Both the position numbers and the translations under genes were made by a program. A stretch of DNA of 64,000 bases from CAYJAB01 sp964368305 (lineage in GTDB: Bacteria > Bacillota_I > Bacilli_A > Erysipelotrichales > Erysipelotrichaceae), in NCBI GenBank assembly GCA_964368305.1, contig CAYJAB010000001.1, positions 1-64,000 of the forward strand, in the 5' to 3' direction. Every line of letters starts with the position of its first letter. Positions within the stretch are counted from its first letter, which is position 1. Below the pieces are notes generated by a model. The model searched no databases. It had not been told where the DNA came from and worked only from the letters and a program-made list of their open reading frames with translations. Below, piece after piece: positions 60,449 through 64,000 of this stretch.

Positions 60449-61813
60449 TTAAATTGCTGTAGCAATAAAGTTAATGATAAATAAAATTGTTGCTCCCGCT
60501 AAAATTGGATGAATTTCTTTTGTTTTACCTAAAACGATTTTTACTAAACAGTAGAAGAAGAAACCAGCAGCGATTCCTGTTGTAATACTATAAGATAAAA
60601 CCATAATAACTGCAGTAAAGAATGCAGGAATTGCATCTTCAAATTTTCCCCAACTAACTTCCGCAAACGCTGATACCATTAATACCCCAACTAAAATCAA
60701 TGCTGGTGCTGTTGCAGCAGAAGGCACGATTCCAGCGATTGGTGCTAAAAGTGTACTTGCTAAGAACATAAATCCACATACGATTGCAGTAAGACCGGTT
60801 CTACCACCTGCTGCGATTCCTGCAGAACTTTCAACGAAAGTTGTAATATTTGATGTTCCTAAAATTGCACCTAACATTGTTCCGATAAAATCTACAAACA
60901 ACGCTTTTTCAATTCTAGATTTCATTCCTGTACCATTTTGAAGTTCATCTTCTTCCTCTTGTGTGAAGATTCCAGATTTTTTACCTGTTCCGATGAATGT
61001 TCCGATTGTGTCAAATGTATCTGTTAAGCTAAATGCAAAAATTGTAATTAGGATGATTGGATATCTGCTTGAATCCGCAAGTAGACTACCAAGACCTTCA
61101 CTTCCTAAAGCTTGACCAAATACAGTTTTTAAATCATTAAAACTTGCCGCAAATGCTTCAGTAGAAATAGAGACTGTACTTAAATCAACTACTCCCATTG
61201 GAATCCCAATAACTGTAGTCACTAAAATACCAATTAAAATTGATCCTTTAACATTTTTTAACATTAAAATTGTAGTTACTACAAGACCAATTATTGTTAA
61301 GTTAATTACTGGTGTATTAAACGCTGACATTGCAGGAACCCCTGCAGCGAAATTAATAATCCCTACATTACATAAACCAATATATGCGATAAATAAACCA
61401 ATTCCCCCACCAATTGCATTTTTTAATACATCTGGAATTGCTACTAATAATTGTTTTCTAACATTTGTAACTGTAATAATTAAAGCGATTACCCCACAAA
61501 TAAATACCATTGCCAATGCTTCTTGCCAAGTAAATCCAAGACCAAAGCATACTGTATATGTAAACATTGCGTTTAATCCCATACCTGGTGCTAATCCATA
61601 AGGCACATTCGCAAATAACCCCATTAAGATTGTTGTTAATCCAGCGGCAATAACTGTTGCTAAAAAGACTGCTTGATAAGGAATCCCTGTTTGTGCCAAC
61701 ATACTTGGATTGACAAACATAATGTATGCCATTGTAAAGAATGTTGTAATCCCTGCTAATACTTCTGTACTCACTGTCGTTTTAAACTCTTTTAATTTAA
61801 AAAACTTCTCCAT
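60449..61813 (-). CDS. pbuG: Purine (guanine/hypoxanthine) permease, AzgA/PbuG type
   Basis: This 454-residue membrane protein belongs to the AzgA branch of NCS2 permeases. Features are TEVLAGITTFFTMAYIMFVN, GLAPGMGLNAMFTYT and SLTDTFDTIGTFIGTG, then SNITTFVESSAGIAAGGRTG. Its leader carries a purine riboswitch with a guanine-type specificity base, so the substrate is probably guanine or hypoxanthine. AGAGGG precedes the ATG. Imported bases would be used by the hpt product. Confidence 0.93.
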   Translation of the reverse strand: MEKFFKLKEFKTTVSTEVLAGITTFFTMAYIMFVNPSMLAQTGIPYQAVFLATVIAAGLTTILMGLFANVPYGLAPGMGLNAMFTYTVCFGLGFTWQEALAMVFICGVIALIITVTNVRKQLLVAIPDVLKNAIGGGIGLFIAYIGLCNVGIINFAAGVPAMSAFNTPVINLTIIGLVVTTILMLKNVKGSILIGILVTTVIGIPMGVVDLSTVSISTEAFAASFNDLKTVFGQALGSEGLGSLLADSSRYPIILITIFAFSLTDTFDTIGTFIGTGKKSGIFTQEEEDELQNGTGMKSRIEKALFVDFIGTMLGAILGTSNITTFVESSAGIAAGGRTGLTAIVCGFMFLASTLLAPIAGIVPSAATAPALILVGVLMVSAFAEVSWGKFEDAIPAFFTAVIMVLSYSITTGIAAGFFFYCLVKIVLGKTKEIHPILAGATILFIINFIATAI

Positions 61814-61873
61814 TTTCTTTCCCTCTTTCTCTCTGTTTTCATATCAATCTATATTCGCAAAAAAGAAAAATAA

Positions 61874-61995
61874 AAAAAGTCCTTAGAGAACTTTTTAGTT
61901 TTTTATCTCTAACGTCGATAGTTGAATCATTTACGGTGATTCAGTAGAAACTTCCCAGCCATATTATGGGAAATATATAGATGTAATATATAATA
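61874..61995 (-). ncRNA. Purine riboswitch, guanine type, with terminator
   Basis: The minus-strand leader of the permease contains P2 TTCCCA/TGGGAA with loop TAATATGGC, the core GTTTCTAC, P3 TGAATCA/TGATTCA with loop CCGTAAA, then ACTAT. The C in ACTAT is the position that pairs with guanine or hypoxanthine (U there would mean adenine). P1 is imperfect. A terminator follows (AAAAAGT/ACTTTTT, 61874-61896, then T run), so ligand should switch transcription off. Confidence 0.88.
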
Positions 61996-62002
61996 CTTGT
62001 AA

Positions 62003-62031
62003 AGTATAATTATATTCTCATTACAAGTCAA
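62003..62031 (-). promoter_or_regulatory. Promoter of the riboswitch-permease unit
   Basis: TTGACT (62026-62031) and TATACT (62003-62008) are exactly 17 bases apart, each one mismatch from consensus, just upstream of the aptamer. Confidence 0.75.
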
Positions 62032-62154
62032 TAATAAATAAGCTTTTTTCACATGTTAATAAAAAAAATATGATTTCCTTTAATTGACTCTATTATCAAT
62101 CAATTTTTTTTGATACAATTAATGTGATATGTAAAAATGAAAAGAGGTGCACAT

Positions 62155-63642
62155 ATGAATAACGTTTATTTTGATAATGATAAGTATTTAGCGTTACAAA
62201 CTGAGAAGATTTTAGAACGAATTGAATTATTCGACAATAAATTATATTTAGAATTCGGGGGGAAACTATTTGACGATAATCATGCATCTCGTGTCTTACC
62301 TGGTTTTTTACCTGATACTAAAATTAAAATGTTATCTCAACTTAAAGAGCATGTGGAGATTTTAATTACAATTAATGCACAAGATATTGAAAAAAATAAA
62401 ATGCGTGGTGATATTGGAATTACATACGACCAAGAAGTTTTACGATTAATTGATGCTTATCGTGGTATTGATTTATATGTAGGTGGTGTTGTAATTGGAC
62501 AATATTCTCAACAACCTTCTGCAGATGCATTTAAAAATAACTTACAAAAAATGGGTGTTCCTGTTTATTTACATTACCCAATTGTTGGCTATCCAACAAA
62601 CTTAGATGCTGTAATTAGTGAGGAAGGATTTGGAAAAAACGATTATGTTAAAACAACACGTCCTTTAGTAATAAGTACAGCACCAGGTCCAGGATCTGGA
62701 AAGATGGCGACATGTTTAAGTCAACTTTACCATGACCATAAACACGGTATTAAATCTGGATATTCTAAATTTGAAACGTTCCCTATTTGGAATTTACCTT
62801 TAAAACATCCTGTGAATTTAGCATATGAAGCTGCGACTGCAGACTTAAATGATATTAATATGATTGACCCATTCCATATGGAAGCGTATGGTGAAGTCGC
62901 AGTTAATTATAACCGTGATGTTGAAGCCTTCCCTGTATTGAATGCAATGTTAAAATCAATTTTAAATGAATCTCCTTATAAATCACCAACAGATATGGGA
63001 GTTAATATGGCTGGATTTTGTTTTATAGATGATGAAGGAATTAAACAAGCGAGCCGTCATGAAATCATTTATCGTTATTACAACACACTTGTATTGATTA
63101 GAAAAGGGCATTTAGATGAATCATGTGCTTCTAAAATTGAATTTTTAATGACACAAGCAGAAGCAACTATAGACCAAAGAAAAGCAATTGCTGCTGCAAC
63201 TTTAAAGGCAGAAGAGACAAATGCTCCTGCTGTCGCAATTGAGCTTGAAGATGGAACAATTGTTACTGGTAAAACCTCTAAATTATTCGGTGCTTGTGCA
63301 TCTTGTCTTTTAAACACATTAAAAGTACTTGCTAATATAAGTGACCGCTTCCCATTGATTTCTCATAAAGTAATTGAACCTATTCAAACTTTAAAAGTAG
63401 ATATGCTTGGAAATAACAATCCTCGTTTACATTCTGATGAGATGTTGATTATGCTATCTGTTGCTGCAAGCACAAATCCTGCTGCAGAACTCGCCATTCA
63501 ACAACTTAAAAATCTTAAAGGCGCAAGAGTTCATTCTACTGTAATTTTATCTTATGTGGATGAAGAAATATTTAAAAAACTTGGAATGACCGTTACAATG
63601 ACACCGGTCTATCATACAAAAAAGTTATATCATAAAAAATAA
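62155..63642 (+). CDS. DUF1846 family protein
   Basis: This 495-residue protein matches the DUF1846 family found in many Firmicutes. Recognisable stretches are LYLEFGGKLFDDNHASRVLP at the N-terminus, ISTAPGPGSGKMATCLSQLY (a P-loop-like glycine-rich segment) and HPVNLAYEAATADLNDINMI in the middle. Structures of the family are known, but the reaction is not established. AAAGAGGTG supports MNNVYFDN at 62155. An extended -10 (TGATACAAT, 62128-62136) lies upstream. It is convergent with the LemA gene. Confidence 0.9.
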   Translation: MNNVYFDNDKYLALQTEKILERIELFDNKLYLEFGGKLFDDNHASRVLPGFLPDTKIKMLSQLKEHVEILITINAQDIEKNKMRGDIGITYDQEVLRLIDAYRGIDLYVGGVVIGQYSQQPSADAFKNNLQKMGVPVYLHYPIVGYPTNLDAVISEEGFGKNDYVKTTRPLVISTAPGPGSGKMATCLSQLYHDHKHGIKSGYSKFETFPIWNLPLKHPVNLAYEAATADLNDINMIDPFHMEAYGEVAVNYNRDVEAFPVLNAMLKSILNESPYKSPTDMGVNMAGFCFIDDEGIKQASRHEIIYRYYNTLVLIRKGHLDESCASKIEFLMTQAEATIDQRKAIAAATLKAEETNAPAVAIELEDGTIVTGKTSKLFGACASCLLNTLKVLANISDRFPLISHKVIEPIQTLKVDMLGNNNPRLHSDEMLIMLSVAASTNPAAELAIQQLKNLKGARVHSTVILSYVDEEIFKKLGMTVTMTPVYHTKKLYHKK

Positions 63643-63665
63643 AAAGCTGGAATTTCCAGCTTTTT
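63641..63665. terminator. Bidirectional terminator between the DUF1846 and lemA genes
   Basis: AAAAAGCTGG (63641-63650) pairs perfectly with CCAGCTTTTT (63656-63665). A-rich and T-rich flanks make it work for both convergent genes. Confidence 0.88.
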
Positions 63666-64000
63666 TAATTTATCTCTTTTTTAAAGAATTCATATTCTGT
63701 ATATCCAAGTTGGCTTACAATAATTGAATTTGGAAATACTTTTATTGAAGTGTTAAACTCAGTTACATTTGAATTATAAAATCTTCTAGATGCTGATAGC
63801 TGATCTTCACACTCCACCATACTATCCTGTAGCTTCATAAATACAGCACTTGCTTTTAAATCTGGATATTCTTCTTTTAATACCATTAAACGTGACAATG
63901 TTTGATTTTGCTCATCTACATATTGTTGTGCATCCTGTGCTGTTTGTAATTTTCTTTTTTCTACGACAGCCATCAATGTTTCTTTCTCATGCTTTGCATA
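63665..64000 (-). CDS. lemA: LemA family protein, C-terminal part (cut by window edge)
   Basis: The frame is open from the right edge of the window to the stop at 63665, so only the last 111 residues are seen. It reads YAKHEKETLMAVVEKR at the edge, then YPDLKASAVFMKLQD, ASRRFYNSNVTEFNTSIKVF and PNSIIVSQLGYTEYEFF, the conserved LemA C-terminal half. LemA proteins have an N-terminal membrane anchor and a helical cytosolic or external domain of unknown function. An internal TTG at 63976 is not the start, because the frame and the family similarity continue upstream. Confidence 0.92.
   Translation of the reverse strand, partial: YAKHEKETLMAVVEKRKLQTAQDAQQYVDEQNQTLSRLMVLKEEYPDLKASAVFMKLQDSMVECEDQLSASRRFYNSNVTEFNTSIKVFPNSIIVSQLGYTEYEFFKKEIN

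Noticed and set aside
61874..61995. Adenine-type purine riboswitch
   Set aside because: The junction reads ACTAT; the discriminating base is C, which fits guanine or hypoxanthine, not U as in adenine switches.

Overview
This is a 64 kb chromosomal stretch from a low-GC, Gram-positive, probably anaerobic member of the Bacillota. Gene content and local gene order (rpmE-tdk-prfA-prmC-tsaC-rpiB-glyA-upp-atp; tilS-hpt-ftsH; hslO-dusB-lysS) are typical of Bacillus/Erysipelotrichia-like lineages. An Erysipelotrichia-type host is my best guess, but it is inference only. Almost all genes are on the minus strand; the plus-strand exceptions are addB-addA, an AAA ATPase gene and a DUF1846 gene. No phage, insertion sequence, CRISPR array, rRNA or tRNA was seen.

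Layout: (1) 1-250, the start of a type I restriction methylase gene (hsdM) that runs off the left edge. (2) 416-5557, a split glucose/GlcNAc-class PTS. EIIC and EIIB share an operon with a cytosolic NodB-type deacetylase-like protein and a HutC-type regulator that has a clear promoter and operator; EIIA lies apart beyond an unrecognised gene. (3) 5675-9554, an EamA exporter and a zinc uptake locus (Fur-family regulator, His-rich lipoprotein, ATPase, permease) with a Fur/Zur-type box. (4) 9634-15481, addB-addA recombination nuclease. (5) 15482-17410, a region holding a decayed copy of the lysS 3' end and a solitary AAA_14/DUF4143 ATPase. (6) 17426-22490, lysS with a T-box leader, dusB, hslO and a MATE exporter. 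(7) 22572-25130, a split Ada methylation-repair operon with a DUF1848 gene, and an FUSC-like membrane protein. (8) 25346-34474, a ten-gene Mrp/Mbh-type cation/proton antiporter cluster with four NuoL/M/N-like subunits. (9) 34620-42799, ftsH, hpt, tilS, a PemK/MazF-like gene, a TagO/WecA-type transferase, mreB, a DUF1146 gene and cca. (10) 42937-45964, an L-lactate-permease-family gene with a 52-aa membrane protein and a cysteine hydrolase. (11) 46040-52593, a complete F1Fo ATP synthase operon whose c subunit carries a sodium-type ligand pattern. (12) 52852-60299, coaX, an ECF S component (probably pantothenate), atpZ, upp, glyA, rpiB, tsaC, prmC, prfA, tdk and rpmE. (13) 60449-62031, a purine permease under a guanine-type riboswitch. 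(14) 62155-64000, a DUF1846 gene and the end of a LemA gene running off the right edge.

The main biological theme is membrane energetics. A large Mrp/Mbh-like complex with four potential ion-pumping subunits and no redox module sits in the same window as an F-type ATPase whose rotor looks Na+-coupled. Together they could interconvert H+ and Na+ gradients in a fermentative cell. Comparison with the familiar Bacillus gene order suggests that the Mrp/Ada/MATE block, the lactate permease module and the pantothenate pair are insertions into, or rearrangements of, a conserved backbone.
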